Shown here: piece by piece, positions 8,806 through 19,239 of the stretch
Numbering within the stretch: the stretch's first letter is position 1
How the letters are laid out: every line of letters begins with the position of its first letter
DNA from: Actinomycetes bacterium
Lineage (GTDB): Bacteria > Actinomycetota > Actinomycetes > Nanopelagicales > Nanopelagicaceae
Assembly (NCBI GenBank): GCA_014190175.1
Contig: BJFZ01000002.1
Coordinates: forward strand, 14,081 to 78,080
DNA length: 64,000 bases
Direction: 5' to 3'
Program-made: the position numbers and the translations under genes
The notes under the pieces: generated by a model
The model's input: the letters and a program-made list of their open reading frames with translations, nothing else
Databases searched by the model: none
Told to the model about the DNA's origin: nothing

Positions 8806-9741
8806 CTAATCTCTGTGCGCATAACCCACAGCCTCTGCAACACTATTAAATCCACGTTGTTCAATTAAGGCCGCTAACTCATTCTGGATTCGGGGGGCGG
8901 CATTTGGATCATTAAAACTTGCGGTGCCCACACTTACACCAGATGCACCAGCTAAAATTAATTCAAATGCATCTTCACCACTCATGACTCCACCCATTCC
9001 CAATATTGGTAATTGTGGAAGTACGGCATGGACTTGATAAATCGCCCTGACTGCTACTGGTCGGATCGCTGGACCTGATAATCCACCAGTTTTATTTGCG
9101 AGTAACGGTCGCATTTTTTTTGTGTCTATTACCATTCCTAATAAAGTATTAATCATGGCTACAGCATCAGCGCCAGCTGCCTGAACTTCACGCGCAATTA
9201 CCGAAATATCAGTCACATCAGGAGAAAGTTTTGCAATTATCGGCAAGGTGGTGCCAATACTTCGCTTCACCGCTTCAATAACATTTCGTGCGCTTACCGG
9301 ATCACAAGCAAAAACTAAACCTCTATTTTCTACATTTGGACAAGAGATATTGACCTCAATTGCGCTTACCCCTGGTGCTTGGCGAACTTTACGAGCCAAC
9401 GATGCAAACTCTTCGACGCTTTCTCCAGCGATTGAGACAATCGTTCGAGCACCTTGCTGGTGCAACCAGGGCAGATCATTTTCTAAGAAAGAATCGATCC
9501 CAGGTCCTTGAAGACCAATTGCATTTAACATTCCACTTGCAGTTTCGGCCATCCGTGGCGTTGCTCGACCCGAACGTGGATTACTCATCACAGATTTAGT
9601 TACTACTGCTCCGATATCAGAGAGATTAAAAAATTGCGACAACTCTTTACCATTAGCCGCACATCCACTTGCAGTAAAAATCGGAAAAGGAAAAGTAACT
9701 GAACCGAATTTAGCTGATTGGTCGATTTGGTGGGTGCTCAT
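8806..9741 (-). CDS. pyrD: Dihydroorotate dehydrogenase, class 1B catalytic subunit
   Basis: Oxidises dihydroorotate to orotate on FMN. It has 311 residues. EVNISCPNVENRG and the FMN-phosphate motif LGMGGVMSGEDAFE are present, and GLQGPGIDSFL is typical of class 1B. The start overlaps pyrK by four bases (ATGA). The neighbour pyrK supplies the FAD/2Fe-2S electron-transfer subunit, so the pair should form the NAD-linked heterotetramer and not the quinone-linked class 2 enzyme common in many actinobacteria. Confidence 0.96.
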   Translation of the reverse strand: MSTHQIDQSAKFGSVTFPFPIFTASGCAANGKELSQFFNLSDIGAVVTKSVMSNPRSGRATPRMAETASGMLNAIGLQGPGIDSFLENDLPWLHQQGARTIVSIAGESVEEFASLARKVRQAPGVSAIEVNISCPNVENRGLVFACDPVSARNVIEAVKRSIGTTLPIIAKLSPDVTDISVIAREVQAAGADAVAMINTLLGMVIDTKKMRPLLANKTGGLSGPAIRPVAVRAIYQVHAVLPQLPILGMGGVMSGEDAFELILAGASGVSVGTASFNDPNAAPRIQNELAALIEQRGFNSVAEAVGYAHRD

Positions 9742-10580
9742 TTAGGGCCACCATATGTTCCTGGGGGAACTGTGCCGATTGCATCCCAGCACACTTTGGA
9801 GCCTTCAAAAATTGGTCCTTCAGTACATGATCTGACCATTCGTGTTTGGCCATCATCCCCAATAACCGGTAAAACACAGGTCATGCAGATACCAATTCCA
9901 CATGCCATGGATTCCTCTACTGCACTTTGACAAGGAATCCCTTTTGTCGCGGCAATTTTACTTATCGCTTGCAGCATCCCCATCGGTCCGCAAGCATAAA
10001 TAATATCTGTGTGGTCTAACAAACTTTCGATCGGATCAGTGACTCTCCCTTGAGTGCCCATGGTTCCATCTTCGGTAAATATTGAAAGTGAGTGAACTGA
10101 TCTCTTTCCTTCAACCGGTGCAAAAATTTTATCTGCTGTTGCTGCTCCAACAATCATCTCTACTCTACAATTTTTCTGTCTAAGTGCATCCCCTAGCGAA
10201 AATAAAGCGGCCGATCCATAACCTCCACCAATTAGCAAAGCCCGAACCGGCTCTTTAGGTATCCCGAATGAGTTTCCTAATGGACCAACTACATCAATTT
10301 TTTCGTGAGCGGTTCTGTTTACTAGCCATCGAGTTCCAGGGCCATTTGCGGAAACAATAATTTCAATAGTTCCACCAAACGGGCCTTTGCCAGATGCTTG
10401 ATAAATCGCAAATGATCTGCGCAACAACATTGAGCTTTTCTCATGGCCAACACTTATGGCAATAAAGTTGCCAGGTTTTGCTCTTTCTGAAATTTTATCC
10501 GCCGATAATGTGATGTGATGATATGCAGCGACTCGCTTATTGGAGATAACCTCACATTGAGTTTGCACAGGGGTTGTCAT
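9738..10580 (-). CDS. pyrK: Dihydroorotate dehydrogenase electron-transfer subunit
   Basis: FAD- and 2Fe-2S-binding partner of class 1B PyrD that passes electrons to NAD+. It has 280 residues: a flavin-binding barrel with LLRRSFAIY, a nucleotide-binding fold with LLIGGGYGSAALFSLG, and a C-terminal iron-sulfur motif with cysteines at 227, 232, 235 and 252. The stop overlaps the pyrD start by four bases, and the start directly adjoins the carB stop, so carB, pyrK and pyrD are tightly coupled. Confidence 0.96.
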   Translation of the reverse strand: MTTPVQTQCEVISNKRVAAYHHITLSADKISERAKPGNFIAISVGHEKSSMLLRRSFAIYQASGKGPFGGTIEIIVSANGPGTRWLVNRTAHEKIDVVGPLGNSFGIPKEPVRALLIGGGYGSAALFSLGDALRQKNCRVEMIVGAATADKIFAPVEGKRSVHSLSIFTEDGTMGTQGRVTDPIESLLDHTDIIYACGPMGMLQAISKIAATKGIPCQSAVEESMACGIGICMTCVLPVIGDDGQTRMVRSCTEGPIFEGSKVCWDAIGTVPPGTYGGPK

Positions 10581-13500
10581 CTACTTCAACCAATCCTGCA
10601 AAGATTTAACTTCAAAGCCACCTTTTTGTTGCGCGGCAATTCCAAGCACCGCAGCCTTAAGGCCAGGAATGGTTGTGATGATCGGAATTCCTCTCGCAAC
10701 TGCAGCAGTTCGGATCCGCCAACCATCCTCGCGTGGGCCAGAACCAAATGGCGTATTTATCACTAGTGCAACGTCACCACTTTCAATTGAATCAACAGCA
10801 GTTAATTCCCCTTTAGGACCCAAACCATCTGAATACTTGCGAATCACTTTACTTTTTATACCTTCATCAGCCAGGAACTTTGCAGTTCCAGCTGTAGCAA
10901 CAATTTCAAAACCTAATTTAGCAAGTGCTTTAACTGAATCTACACATTTGGGCTTATCTCGATCTGCAAAGGATGCAAAAATCGCCCCTGATGTCGGCAA
11001 AGCCCCTAGCGCGCCGCTCTGACTCTTTGAAAATGCAGCACCGAACTCATCATCCCTGCCCATGACTTCACCGGTTGAGCGCATTTCCGGTCCAAGTAAT
11101 GAATCAACCCCACTGCCATCTTTCTTTCTAAATCGATTCCACGGTAAAACCGCTTCCTTCACGCTAATACCTTGGGCAATACCGTCACCGCTCTTAGGAA
11201 GTGCACCCTCTTCGCGCAGATCTGCGATGGATTTACCTAAAGATATCGCCGCTGCACATTTCGCCAATGAGATCCCGGTGGCTTTACTAACAAAAGGAAC
11301 CGTTCTTGAGGCTCTTGGATTGGCTTCTAAGACATATAAAAAATTTTCAGCGATTGCGAATTGAATATTAATTAAGCCTTTAACTCCTACCCCTCGTGCA
11401 ATTTTCTCGGTGGCTTCGCGAATCTCCGCTGTTAAAGAGGCGTCAATCGAAGTTGGAGGAAGAACACAAGCTGAATCTCCTGAGTGCACACCGGCTTCTT
11501 CAATATGCTCCATTACTCCACCCAAAAACAACTCTTCACCATCAAACAGCGCATCAACATCAACTTCAATTGCATCATCTAAAAATTTGTCGATCATCAC
11601 TGGATGAGTTAATGAAATTTCCGTCGATTTACTTATATAGGCCGCCAGCGTTTCCTCATCATAAACAATCTCCATACCTCGTCCACCAAGTACATATGAA
11701 GGTCGGGCAAGAACCGGATATCCGATTTCATTTGCAATTTTTTGGGCTTGTTCAAATGATCCACCCATACCGAATTTTGGCGCCCGCAAATTTTGATCTT
11801 TCAGAAGTTGCCCAAACAAACCGCGATCTTCAGCGATATCAATAGCTGCAGGACTAGTTCCCACTATAGGAACGCCTGCGGCTTGCAATCTGGCAGCCAG
11901 ACCCAGTGGGGTTTGACCACCTAGTTGGACTACAACACCAACAATTGGACCAACGGCAAGCTCGGCTTCATAAACTTCCATAACATCTTCAAAAGTTAAT
12001 GGTTCAAAATAGAGTCGATCTGAAGTGTCATAATCAGTTGAAACAGTTTCAGGGTTGCAATTAATCATGATTGTTTCAAAATCCATAGCACGCAGAGCAA
12101 AAGCGGCATGAACGCAGGAGTAATCAAACTCGACACCCTGACCGATTCTATTTGGACCACTGCCTAAAATAATCACTGCTGGTTTAGTTCTAGGTTCAAC
12201 CTCTGTCTCATAATCATAAGATGAGTAATGATAAGGAGTCATCGCTTTAAATTCAGCCGCGCAGGTATCAACCGTTTTATAAACTGGATGAATTCCAAGA
12301 ATTGATCTGCGTTTTCGCAAATCATCTTCGGTACTTCCAGTTAGTTGTGCTATTTGCAGATCTGAAAAACCTAACCGCTTAGCATCTCTAAGTAATTTTT
12401 CGCTGATCTCCCCTGGCACAAGCAGTAAATGCGCCATTTTGTTAATGATCTCAATCTGAGCCAAAAACCACGGATCTATATAACTAGCTTCATGCGCCTG
12501 CTCCACTGTCGCACCGAGGAACATCGCTTGTTGCACGCAATGAATTCTGCTTTCTGTTGCCACTCGAGATTCAATTAAAAGTTCCTCTTTACTTTTAACA
12601 ATCTGATCCCAAGAGAAAGAACTCCCTTTCTTCTCCAGTGATCTAAGCGCTTTTTGCAGCGCCTCGGGAAATGATCTTCCGATTGCCATTGCCTCTCCAA
12701 CACTTTTCATAGTTGTTGTTAGGCGATTATCAGCGGCCGGAAATTTTTCAAAATTGAAACGGGGAACCTTTACAACAACATAATCAAGAGTCGGTTCAAA
12801 TGATGCGGGCGTTTCTTGAGTGATGTCGTTCTTAATTTCATCTAACGAATAGCCAATTGCAAGTTTGGCCGCTATTTTGGCAATTGGAAATCCAGTTGCT
12901 TTAGATGCTAACGCGCTGGAACGAGAAACCCGTGGGTTCATTTCAATCACTACAATTCGACCATCTGCAGGATTGACCGCAAATTGGATATTGCATCCAC
13001 CAGTATCAACACCAACCGCTCTAATAATTCCGATAGATAAATCCCGCAATTTTTGATACTCAACATCGGTTAATGTCATAGCAGGAGCAACAGTTATTGA
13101 GTCCCCTGTGTGAACCCCCATCGGATCAAAATTCTCAATCGAACAAACAACAACCACATTATCTTTATAGTCACGCATCATCTCCAACTCAAATTCTTTC
13201 CATCCGAGTATGGATTCTTCAATTAAAACTTCAGTCGTTGGGCTGTACCGCAATCCAGCACCGGCTATCTCAGTTAACTCATTTTTCGTATATGCAATAC
13301 CAGAACCTAATCCACCCATCGTGAATGATGGCCTTACTACAACTGGATAATCAAATTTCTCAGCGGCCTTATAACAATCTTCAATGGTGTGACAGATCAT
13401 CGATCCAGCCGATTCACCACCGATTGATGCCACTATCTCTTTAAATAATTGCCGGTCTTCCCCTCGTCTAATTGCATCAACATTTGCACCAATTAAGCGG

Positions 13501-13838
13501 GTTTTATATTTCTCTAAAATTCCGGCATCATGTAATGAAATTGCTGCGTTGAGGGCCGTCTGCCCACCTAATGTAGCCAAAATTGCATCTGGTCGTTCTT
13601 TAGCGATCACTTTTTCGACAAACTCAGGTGTAATAGGTTCGATATAAGTTGCATCTGCAAATTCTGGGTCAGTCATAATCGTGGCCGGATTAGAGTTAAT
13701 TAAAATGACTCGGATTCCTTCGGCTTGTAAAACCCGACATGCTTGAGTGCCGGAATAATCAAATTCGCATGCTTGACCGATGACGATTGGGCCAGAACCA
13801 ATTACTAGAACACTTTTAATTTCATTGCGACGCGGCAT
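10581..13838 (-). CDS. carB: Carbamoyl-phosphate synthase large subunit
   Basis: Makes carbamoyl phosphate from ammonia (channelled from CarA), bicarbonate and two ATP. It has 1085 residues with the normal internal duplication. Each half opens with a similar segment ([40 protein letters not shown]) and contains an ATP-grasp domain (e.g. [28 protein letters not shown]). The C-terminal MGS-like domain, from about 950, is the usual allosteric site. The start overlaps carA by 17 bases. It serves both arginine and pyrimidine synthesis, but here it lies only with pyr genes. Confidence 0.98.
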   Translation of the reverse strand: MPRRNEIKSVLVIGSGPIVIGQACEFDYSGTQACRVLQAEGIRVILINSNPATIMTDPEFADATYIEPITPEFVEKVIAKERPDAILATLGGQTALNAAISLHDAGILEKYKTRLIGANVDAIRRGEDRQLFKEIVASIGGESAGSMICHTIEDCYKAAEKFDYPVVVRPSFTMGGLGSGIAYTKNELTEIAGAGLRYSPTTEVLIEESILGWKEFELEMMRDYKDNVVVVCSIENFDPMGVHTGDSITVAPAMTLTDVEYQKLRDLSIGIIRAVGVDTGGCNIQFAVNPADGRIVVIEMNPRVSRSSALASKATGFPIAKIAAKLAIGYSLDEIKNDITQETPASFEPTLDYVVVKVPRFNFEKFPAADNRLTTTMKSVGEAMAIGRSFPEALQKALRSLEKKGSSFSWDQIVKSKEELLIESRVATESRIHCVQQAMFLGATVEQAHEASYIDPWFLAQIEIINKMAHLLLVPGEISEKLLRDAKRLGFSDLQIAQLTGSTEDDLRKRRSILGIHPVYKTVDTCAAEFKAMTPYHYSSYDYETEVEPRTKPAVIILGSGPNRIGQGVEFDYSCVHAAFALRAMDFETIMINCNPETVSTDYDTSDRLYFEPLTFEDVMEVYEAELAVGPIVGVVVQLGGQTPLGLAARLQAAGVPIVGTSPAAIDIAEDRGLFGQLLKDQNLRAPKFGMGGSFEQAQKIANEIGYPVLARPSYVLGGRGMEIVYDEETLAAYISKSTEISLTHPVMIDKFLDDAIEVDVDALFDGEELFLGGVMEHIEEAGVHSGDSACVLPPTSIDASLTAEIREATEKIARGVGVKGLINIQFAIAENFLYVLEANPRASRTVPFVSKATGISLAKCAAAISLGKSIADLREEGALPKSGDGIAQGISVKEAVLPWNRFRKKDGSGVDSLLGPEMRSTGEVMGRDDEFGAAFSKSQSGALGALPTSGAIFASFADRDKPKCVDSVKALAKLGFEIVATAGTAKFLADEGIKSKVIRKYSDGLGPKGELTAVDSIESGDVALVINTPFGSGPREDGWRIRTAAVARGIPIITTIPGLKAAVLGIAAQQKGGFEVKSLQDWLK

Positions 13839-14946
13839 GAACTCCGCCTTTCATCAAATCTATAAAACGATCAAATAGGTAACCAGCATCATGAGGTCCT
13901 GCGGCTGCCTCTGGGTGGTACTGAACACTAAACGCTGGCCGATCGAGTAAAGCCAATCCTTCTACTACGCCATCATTTAAGCAGATATGGGTCACTTCAC
14001 CTTTTCCATAAACGGTGTCAAAACTTCCATCTACCGGAGCTTGTACTGCGAAGCCATGATTGTGTGCCGTAATTTCAACTTTATTGGTTGTTTTATCCAT
14101 CACAGGTTGATTAATCCCGCGATGTCCATAACGTAATTTATAAGTTTCAAAACCTAGCGCTCTTCCAAATATCTGATGTCCAAAACAAATGCCAAAAATT
14201 GGGATCTCTTTTAATAAAAGTTCACGTACTAAACCAACAACTTCAACCATGGTTGATGGGTCTCCGGGACCATTTGAGAGAAATACTCCATCTGGTGAAA
14301 TTTCTAACAGTTGCTCTATAGACACATCTTGCGGGAAAACATGAACCTCTATCCCCCGTTCTGACATCAAACGAGGAGTAGCAGCCTTGATGCCTAAATC
14401 AATAGCAGCAACTGTAAATAATTTTTTTCCGATTGCTGGAACAATATATTTATCCTCCGTAGAGACTTCTGCCGAAAGTTGCGAACCACTCATCTCAGGT
14501 GATTTACGTACCAGCTTTACCATTTCTTCTCTGGATAAATCCATATTTGAAAAGATTCCAACTCTCATAACGCCACATTCACGTAGATGACGAGTGATCG
14601 CTCTCGTATCTACATTGCAAATACCGACTATCCCTTGTGCCACTAGATCATCTTCCAATGAACGTTGTGCTCGCCAATTTGAAACAATTGGTGACGGATC
14701 CCTAACTACAAATCCCGATACCCATATTTTGCGAGATTCTTCATCAACCTTGTTCATTCCGGTATTCCCGATATGTGGCGCAGTCATAATAACTACCTGT
14801 CGGTGATAAGAAGGATCAGTCAAAGTCTCTTGATAGCCAGTCATTCCAGTTGAGAAAACTGCTTCTCCGTAACTTTCACCATCGCTACCCCAGGATTGAC
14901 CTTCGAAAATCTTGCCATCATCTAGTACAAAAAATGCATTTCCCAT
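13822..14946 (-). CDS. carA: Carbamoyl-phosphate synthase small subunit
   Basis: Glutaminase subunit that feeds ammonia to CarB. It has 374 residues: an N-terminal CarA domain ([28 protein letters not shown]) and a C-terminal class I glutamine amidotransferase with nucleophile cysteine in GICFGHQI and the His-Glu pair in QYHPEAAAG. Its ATG overlaps the pyrC stop by one base (TAATG), and its end overlaps the start of carB. Confidence 0.98.
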   Translation of the reverse strand: MGNAFFVLDDGKIFEGQSWGSDGESYGEAVFSTGMTGYQETLTDPSYHRQVVIMTAPHIGNTGMNKVDEESRKIWVSGFVVRDPSPIVSNWRAQRSLEDDLVAQGIVGICNVDTRAITRHLRECGVMRVGIFSNMDLSREEMVKLVRKSPEMSGSQLSAEVSTEDKYIVPAIGKKLFTVAAIDLGIKAATPRLMSERGIEVHVFPQDVSIEQLLEISPDGVFLSNGPGDPSTMVEVVGLVRELLLKEIPIFGICFGHQIFGRALGFETYKLRYGHRGINQPVMDKTTNKVEITAHNHGFAVQAPVDGSFDTVYGKGEVTHICLNDGVVEGLALLDRPAFSVQYHPEAAAGPHDAGYLFDRFIDLMKGGVHAASQ

Positions 14947-16238
14947 TAGCCGGGGACCATTTCAGTTGCGATCATTGTTGGTTTCCCTTTAAAAAATACA
15001 TGTCGAACTTCCCCAGGTAAAGTTATCCCAGTAAAGGGAGTGTTTTTACTTTTCGAGATTTGTTCTTCTGCCACAACTACTCTTGCGTTGTTCGGATCAT
15101 AAATAGTTATATTTGCTGGTGCTCCTATGGCCAATTCGATTCCTTGTCCAGTTGCACTTCCAATTTTTGCCGGAGTAATCGACATTCGATCGGCAACTTG
15201 TGACCAATTCAAAAGTCCAGTATCAACCATAGTTTTCTGAACTACTGACAACGCTGTCTCTAAACCGATCATTCCATTAGCCGCCCCAGCCCATTCACAC
15301 TCTTTATCTTCAGCCGGATGTGGAGCATGGTCTGTTGCGACGATATCTATTGTGCCATCTGCTAATCCGATCCGCAGCGCTGCTATATCTTCATTACTTC
15401 GCAAGGGAGGATTAACTTTGAATTTTGGATCATAAGATTCGACAAGTTCATCTGATAACAAAAGGTGATGCGGTGTCACTTCTGCTGTAACTTCAATTCC
15501 ACGTGATTTTGCCCATCTAATAATGTCAACGCTACCTGCAGTAGAAACATGACAAATATGCAATCTAGATTTCACATGCGAGGCTAATAAAACATCGCGA
15601 GCGATAATTGCTTCCTCTGCGACCGCTGGCCACCCGTTAAGACCTAACTTTGCCGAGACAACTCCCTCATTCATCTGCGCATTAACTGTTAATTTTGGAT
15701 CCTGTGCATGTTGAGCAATTACTCCATCAAATTGACGTACATATTCCAGAGCTCGACGCATCAGTTGAGAATCACTTACACATTTCCCGTCATCACTAAA
15801 GAGTCGCACTTGAGCAGCGGAATGAGCCATTGCTCCTAATTCAGCCAGAGTTTCTCCAGCTAAATCTTTTGTGACTGCACCAACTGCGAATACTTCACAC
15901 CATCCAGCTTCTTTTCCGAGGCGCACTACCTGCTCTACAACTCCTGCGGTATCTGCTACTGGATCAGTATTTGCCATTGCAAATACAGCGGTGTACCCGC
16001 CCCGTGCTGCTGCCCGAGTGCCAGTTAAAACAGTTTCGGCATCCTCTCTTCCGGGTTCGCGAAGATGAGTGTGTAGATCCACCAAGCCTGGTAACGCTAT
16101 ACATCCAGAACCATCTAGAACATTTTCATAAGAATTATTTATCTTCTTAGACATTTCACTGATGAGACCGTCGGCGATTCCAATATCAACTTTTTCACCA
16201 TTTACTAACTCAACATCTTTAATTAAATAAGTACTCAT
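14946..16238 (-). CDS. pyrC: Dihydroorotase (class I)
   Basis: Cyclises carbamoyl aspartate to dihydroorotate. From the ATG at 16238 the protein has 430 residues. Metal-binding [22 protein letters not shown] and ATDHAPH are all present. The open frame runs 36 codons further upstream, but that part lies inside pyrB and is not family-like. The chosen ATG gives the four-base ATGA overlap with the pyrB stop. PyrB and PyrC of this class often form a complex. Confidence 0.97.
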   Translation of the reverse strand: MSTYLIKDVELVNGEKVDIGIADGLISEMSKKINNSYENVLDGSGCIALPGLVDLHTHLREPGREDAETVLTGTRAAARGGYTAVFAMANTDPVADTAGVVEQVVRLGKEAGWCEVFAVGAVTKDLAGETLAELGAMAHSAAQVRLFSDDGKCVSDSQLMRRALEYVRQFDGVIAQHAQDPKLTVNAQMNEGVVSAKLGLNGWPAVAEEAIIARDVLLASHVKSRLHICHVSTAGSVDIIRWAKSRGIEVTAEVTPHHLLLSDELVESYDPKFKVNPPLRSNEDIAALRIGLADGTIDIVATDHAPHPAEDKECEWAGAANGMIGLETALSVVQKTMVDTGLLNWSQVADRMSITPAKIGSATGQGIELAIGAPANITIYDPNNARVVVAEEQISKSKNTPFTGITLPGEVRHVFFKGKPTMIATEMVPG

Positions 16239-17197
16239 GATCCCACTCCAATGTTCCCGCCGAGAAGTAAATAAAGAACTGCCATCCGTACGCTGACACC
16301 ATTTGCAACTTGTTCCAAAATGACTGATTGGACACTGTCGGCGCACTCCGCTGAAATTTCCAAACCTCTATTCATGGGACCAGGATGCAAAATTAGTGCC
16401 CCTTTTTGCAGTAAATTCATTCGATCTAGATTTAATCCAAATAGCCGTGAATACTCCCTGGTCGAAGGGAAAAAGGAGTTTTGCATCCGCTCACTTTGCA
16501 CTCGCAACATCATTACAGCATCGACTTCAGGTAAGACCTCATCTATGTTGTAAGAAATATCAACTGGCCAACTCTCCACTCCAACTGGAATTAAAGTTGG
16601 AGGCGCAACTAATGTTATTTTCGCACCAAGAAGATTCAGAAGTAAAACGTTGCTCCGAGCGACTCTTGAATGCAATACATCGCCAACAATTGCTATGTGC
16701 TTTCCTTTCAGATCGCTTCCTACACTTCCTAAGTGACGTCGAATCGTAAAAGCATCTAGTAATGCTTGTGTTGGATGTTCGTGGGTGCCATCTCCTGCGT
16801 TAATCACCACACCATTGGTCCAACCAGCAAGTCGATTTGCCGCTCCCGATTCTGGATGACGAAGCACTACGGCATCTGCGCCCATGGCTTGCAAAGTTAA
16901 AGCGGTATCTTTAAGTGATTCGCCCTTACTTACACTTGAACCCTTAGCAGAAAAATTAATAACATCAGCTGATAAACGTTTTGCTGCTGCCTCGAAAGAA
17001 ATCCGGGTTCTAGTTGAATCTTCGAAAAACAAGTTGACAATCGTTCGACCACGAAGTGTTGGTAATTTTTTAATCGGCGCGTCAGATATTCTTGCTAATT
17101 CTTCTGCTGTATCTAAGATCAAAAGAGCTTGATCATGGTTCAGATCACCAATTGATAATAAATGACGTGGTAGTTCAATTAATTTTTCAGGTGTCAT
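16235..17197 (-). CDS. pyrB: Aspartate carbamoyltransferase catalytic subunit
   Basis: Condenses carbamoyl phosphate with aspartate. It has about 320 residues. The carbamoyl-phosphate loop [19 protein letters not shown], the HPTQALLD segment and the C-terminal HPGPMNRG are intact. The start could be GTG at 17203 or ATG at 17197. I prefer the ATG because AGG lies five bases before it and the family usually begins just before PRHLLS. The start lies inside the end of pyrR. No pyrI regulatory subunit is present, as expected outside enterobacteria. Confidence 0.96.
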   Translation of the reverse strand: MTPEKLIELPRHLLSIGDLNHDQALLILDTAEELARISDAPIKKLPTLRGRTIVNLFFEDSTRTRISFEAAAKRLSADVINFSAKGSSVSKGESLKDTALTLQAMGADAVVLRHPESGAANRLAGWTNGVVINAGDGTHEHPTQALLDAFTIRRHLGSVGSDLKGKHIAIVGDVLHSRVARSNVLLLNLLGAKITLVAPPTLIPVGVESWPVDISYNIDEVLPEVDAVMMLRVQSERMQNSFFPSTREYSRLFGLNLDRMNLLQKGALILHPGPMNRGLEISAECADSVQSVILEQVANGVSVRMAVLYLLLGGNIGVGS

Positions 17198-17750
17198 TCG
17201 CACCTGCGATCACAATTTGATCAATTTCATCTATTTCGCTGATCGATACTCGAACAATCTCATCTGCCGATGTTGGCAAATTTTTGCCCACATAATCTGC
17301 GCGGATCGGCAGTTGGCGATGTCCGCGATCAACCAACACTGCAAGTTGCACTTGAGCTGGTCGCCCAACTTCACCAAGAGCATCTAGTGCTGCTCTAATT
17401 GTTCGCCCTGAAAAAAGTACGTCATCCACTAAAACAACAATCTTATTTTCCACTCCACCAGCTGGAATAACTGTGGGGGTCAGAGCACGGGGAGCTCTGG
17501 AACGTAGATCATCTCGGTGCAAAGTGATATCTAAAACACCATACGGAGTTTCACCTTGATCACTTGACTCTATTGAACCAATAATTTTTGCTAACCGAGC
17601 CGCTAGATAGGCACCACGAGTCGGAATTCCAAGTAGCAGCAGATGTTCCGAACCACGATTTTTTTCGATAATTTCATGGGCGATACGTTTTAACGCCCGG
17701 GAGATATCTCCCGCTTCCAATACCGTCTTTACTGTCTTGGCAGACTCCAT
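17187..17750 (-). CDS. pyrR: PyrR: pyr mRNA-binding attenuator / uracil phosphoribosyltransferase
   Basis: UMP-sensing RNA-binding regulator of the pyr operon, often with uracil phosphoribosyltransferase activity. From the ATG at 17750 it has 187 residues. The frame is open for 20 more codons, but a GGAAGGAG ribosome binding site seven bases before this ATG decides the start. The PRPP-binding motif is [19 protein letters not shown]. The RNA-binding face has conserved stretches LHRDDLR and [17 protein letters not shown]. It is the first gene of the operon, with its own target hairpin in the leader. Confidence 0.97.
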   Translation of the reverse strand: MESAKTVKTVLEAGDISRALKRIAHEIIEKNRGSEHLLLLGIPTRGAYLAARLAKIIGSIESSDQGETPYGVLDITLHRDDLRSRAPRALTPTVIPAGGVENKIVVLVDDVLFSGRTIRAALDALGEVGRPAQVQLAVLVDRGHRQLPIRADYVGKNLPTSADEIVRVSISEIDEIDQIVIAGANDT

Positions 17751-17757
17751 CGGCTCA

Positions 17758-17793
17758 CTCCTTCCCCGCCTCTCTGGACGGGTCGTTAAAGGA
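17758..17793 (-). promoter_or_regulatory. PyrR-binding hairpin overlapping the pyrR ribosome binding site
   Basis: In the mRNA sense the leader contains GTCCAGAGAGGC, the conserved terminal loop of known PyrR-binding RNA. It is flanked by a CCCG/CGGG upper stem and a TCCTT/AAGGA lower stem separated by an internal bulge. The 3' arm of the lower stem is the AAGGAG part of the pyrR Shine-Dalgarno site. Binding of PyrR-UMP should therefore block translation initiation. There is no terminator or T-tract here, so the mode would be translational repression, as described for mycobacteria, and not transcription attenuation as in Bacillus. Confidence 0.8.
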
Positions 17794-17801
17794 CAGGTGT
17801 G

Positions 17802-17807
17802 AATATA
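17802..17807 (-). promoter_or_regulatory. Possible -10 element (TATATT) of the pyr operon
   Basis: TATATT is the best -10 candidate upstream of pyrR. A start about seven bases downstream would begin the mRNA just before the PyrR hairpin. The expected -35 region (AGTAGA) is a poor match, so this is tentative. Confidence 0.35.
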
Positions 17808-17889
17808 CACAGCATCGATATAGATCTACTAATTCTGATCCGTGTCTAAAATTTTCTGGCAAAACCCGTTAAATATGACAAATGACCTA

Positions 17890-17895
17890 TAGGCT
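17890..17895 (+). promoter_or_regulatory. TAGGCT -10 element, seven bases before the manD-like ATG
   Basis: TAGGCT fits TANNNT and is followed by seven bases and then the ATG at 17903, suggesting a leaderless transcript. The same hexamer at the same distance precedes three other genes in the window. It lies inside the longer version of this ORF that starts at 17882, which argues for the shorter start. Confidence 0.5.
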
Positions 17896-17902
17896 CAGTC
17901 GC

Positions 17903-19117
17903 ATGTCAAAACCAATCACAATCACAAAAATCCGCACAATCTTGACCTCTCCGGAGAAAATTCCGCTAGTAATCGTCAAAATTGAAACCTCAGAGCCTGG
18001 TCTGTATGGACTTGGGTGCGCCACTTTCACACAACGCTACCTCGCTGTAGCTACCGCAATTGATGAGTACTTGGCGCCATTCTTAATCGGCCGCGATGTT
18101 GCTCAAATCGAAGATATTTGGCAGACCTGTATGACTAGCGCATATTGGCGCAACGGGCCGATCACCAACAACGCCGTTTCCGGTATTGATATGGCACTTT
18201 GGGATATCAAAGGCAAAGTTGCTGGAATGCCGGTCTATGACTTGCTTGGCGGAAAAACCCGCGAAGCCGCAGCTGTCTATCGCCATGCAGATGGCAAATC
18301 CTTAACTGAAGTTGAAGACAATGTTCGTAAATATATGGAACAAGGTCTGCTTTATATCCGTTGCCAAATGGGCGGTTATGGTGGCCGGATCGATCAGATC
18401 AAATCTCCAGAAGGTGCACTTCCTGGTGCTTACTTTGATCCGCACGGTTATGCCCGCAATACCGTTAAATTATTTGAACATATGCGTAACACAGTTGGAC
18501 ATGACATCGAACTTTTACATGATGTACATGAGCGATTGGCACCAATTGAAGCAATTCGTCTATCTAAAAATTTAGAGCCATACCGTTTATTTTTCTTAGA
18601 GGATGCCCTGGCCCCAGAACAAGTTGACTGGTTTGCAATTATGCGAAATCAAAGTTCCACACCAGTTGCGATGGGCGAATTGTTTACCCACCCGCAAGAG
18701 TGGTTGCCTTTGATTCAAAATCGGCTAATCGATTTCATTCGTTGTCACATCAGCACAATTGGGGGAATTACCCCAGCCAAGAAATTGGCGCACCTTTGTG
18801 AAGCATTTAGCGTCCGAACTGCATGGCATGGTCCAGGAGATGTCTCTCCAATTGGTCACGCAGCTAATTTGCATATCGATGTTAGCTCTGCAAACTTTGG
18901 TGTTCAAGAATGGTGGGGACCCTCTGACAAAATTCAAGAGGTATTCCCTGGAACTCCAATTCTTAAGGGTGGATATGTCTATCCAAATGACAAGCCAGGC
19001 CTGGGAATCGACATCGATGAGAAATTAGCAGCCCAATTCCCTTGCGATAACAAAGATGCAGTTAAAGATATGTGGACCACGGCCCGAACTCCAGATGGTG
19101 GTGCATGGAGACCATAA
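17903..19117 (+). CDS. manD: Mannonate dehydratase-like protein (ManD/RspA branch of the enolase superfamily)
   Basis: Probably dehydrates a sugar acid such as D-mannonate or D-gluconate to 2-keto-3-deoxygluconate with Mg2+. From the ATG at 17903 it has 404 residues, the usual ManD length. Expected residues are seen: D207 and H209 in HDVHERL, E233 in LEDALAPEQ, E259 in GELF, R280, H309 in WHGPGD and E336 in VQEWWGP. The C-terminus TPDGGAWRP is typical. Mannonate and gluconate specificity cannot be separated by eye. An alternative ATG at 17882 would contain the promoter element. It is divergent from pyrR and sits between pyrR and bldD, where I expect no gene, suggesting insertion. Partner genes for uronate catabolism are not adjacent. 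Confidence 0.85.
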   Translation: MSKPITITKIRTILTSPEKIPLVIVKIETSEPGLYGLGCATFTQRYLAVATAIDEYLAPFLIGRDVAQIEDIWQTCMTSAYWRNGPITNNAVSGIDMALWDIKGKVAGMPVYDLLGGKTREAAAVYRHADGKSLTEVEDNVRKYMEQGLLYIRCQMGGYGGRIDQIKSPEGALPGAYFDPHGYARNTVKLFEHMRNTVGHDIELLHDVHERLAPIEAIRLSKNLEPYRLFFLEDALAPEQVDWFAIMRNQSSTPVAMGELFTHPQEWLPLIQNRLIDFIRCHISTIGGITPAKKLAHLCEAFSVRTAWHGPGDVSPIGHAANLHIDVSSANFGVQEWWGPSDKIQEVFPGTPILKGGYVYPNDKPGLGIDIDEKLAAQFPCDNKDAVKDMWTTARTPDGGAWRP

Positions 19118-19160
19118 GCGACCATAAGCGACCATAAGCGACCATAAGCGACCATAACGG
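19111..19160. repeat. 10-bp tandem repeat at the end of the manD-like gene
   Basis: Four exact copies of ACCATAAGCG plus a fifth diverged at the end (ACCATAACGG) span 19111-19160. The first copy contains the last codon and stop of the manD-like gene, so the array looks like an expansion of the gene's own 3' end. The period equals about one helical turn. Confidence 0.97.
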
Positions 19161-19164
19161 TTAC

Positions 19165-19194
19165 TTGTGGATAGTTAATTGCCGTAAGTAGTAA
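19165..19194 (+). promoter_or_regulatory. Tentative bldD promoter
   Basis: TTGTGG (19165-19170) and TAGTAA (19189-19194), separated by 18 bases, are the best -35/-10 pair before bldD. Transcription would begin near 19201, at the foot of the hairpin that precedes the start codon. Weak consensus; motif-based inference only. Confidence 0.3.
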
Positions 19195-19198
19195 TTGA

Positions 19199-19239
19199 AC
19201 CTACCTTTCGTTGTAAATCAACGGAAGGTAGGTTTTTTT
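19199..19239 (+). terminator. Terminator-like hairpin ending directly at the bldD start codon
   Basis: A 15-base-pair stem (ACCTACCTTTCGTTG with CAACGGAAGGTAGGT, one T-G wobble), a five-base TAAAT loop and a run of seven T form an excellent intrinsic terminator. The next base is the A of the bldD ATG. The 3' arm contains GGAAGG and AGG, seven to eight bases before the ATG, which is the only available Shine-Dalgarno sequence. The element can therefore end the manD-like transcript, attenuate bldD transcription, hide the bldD ribosome binding site, or combine these. Confidence 0.85.

Noticed and set aside
14946..16346. 466-codon version of pyrC
   Set aside because: The extra 36 codons lie inside pyrB and do not resemble dihydroorotase; ATG 16238 gives the ATGA overlap and the family N-terminus.
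19161..19198. BldD operator (autoregulation) before bldD
   Set aside because: TTAC and GTAA half-sites are present but 17 bases apart, not in the compact palindrome expected.
19195..19239. TTG start for bldD 45 bases upstream
   Set aside because: The extension would be encoded inside the terminator-like hairpin and is not BldD-like.
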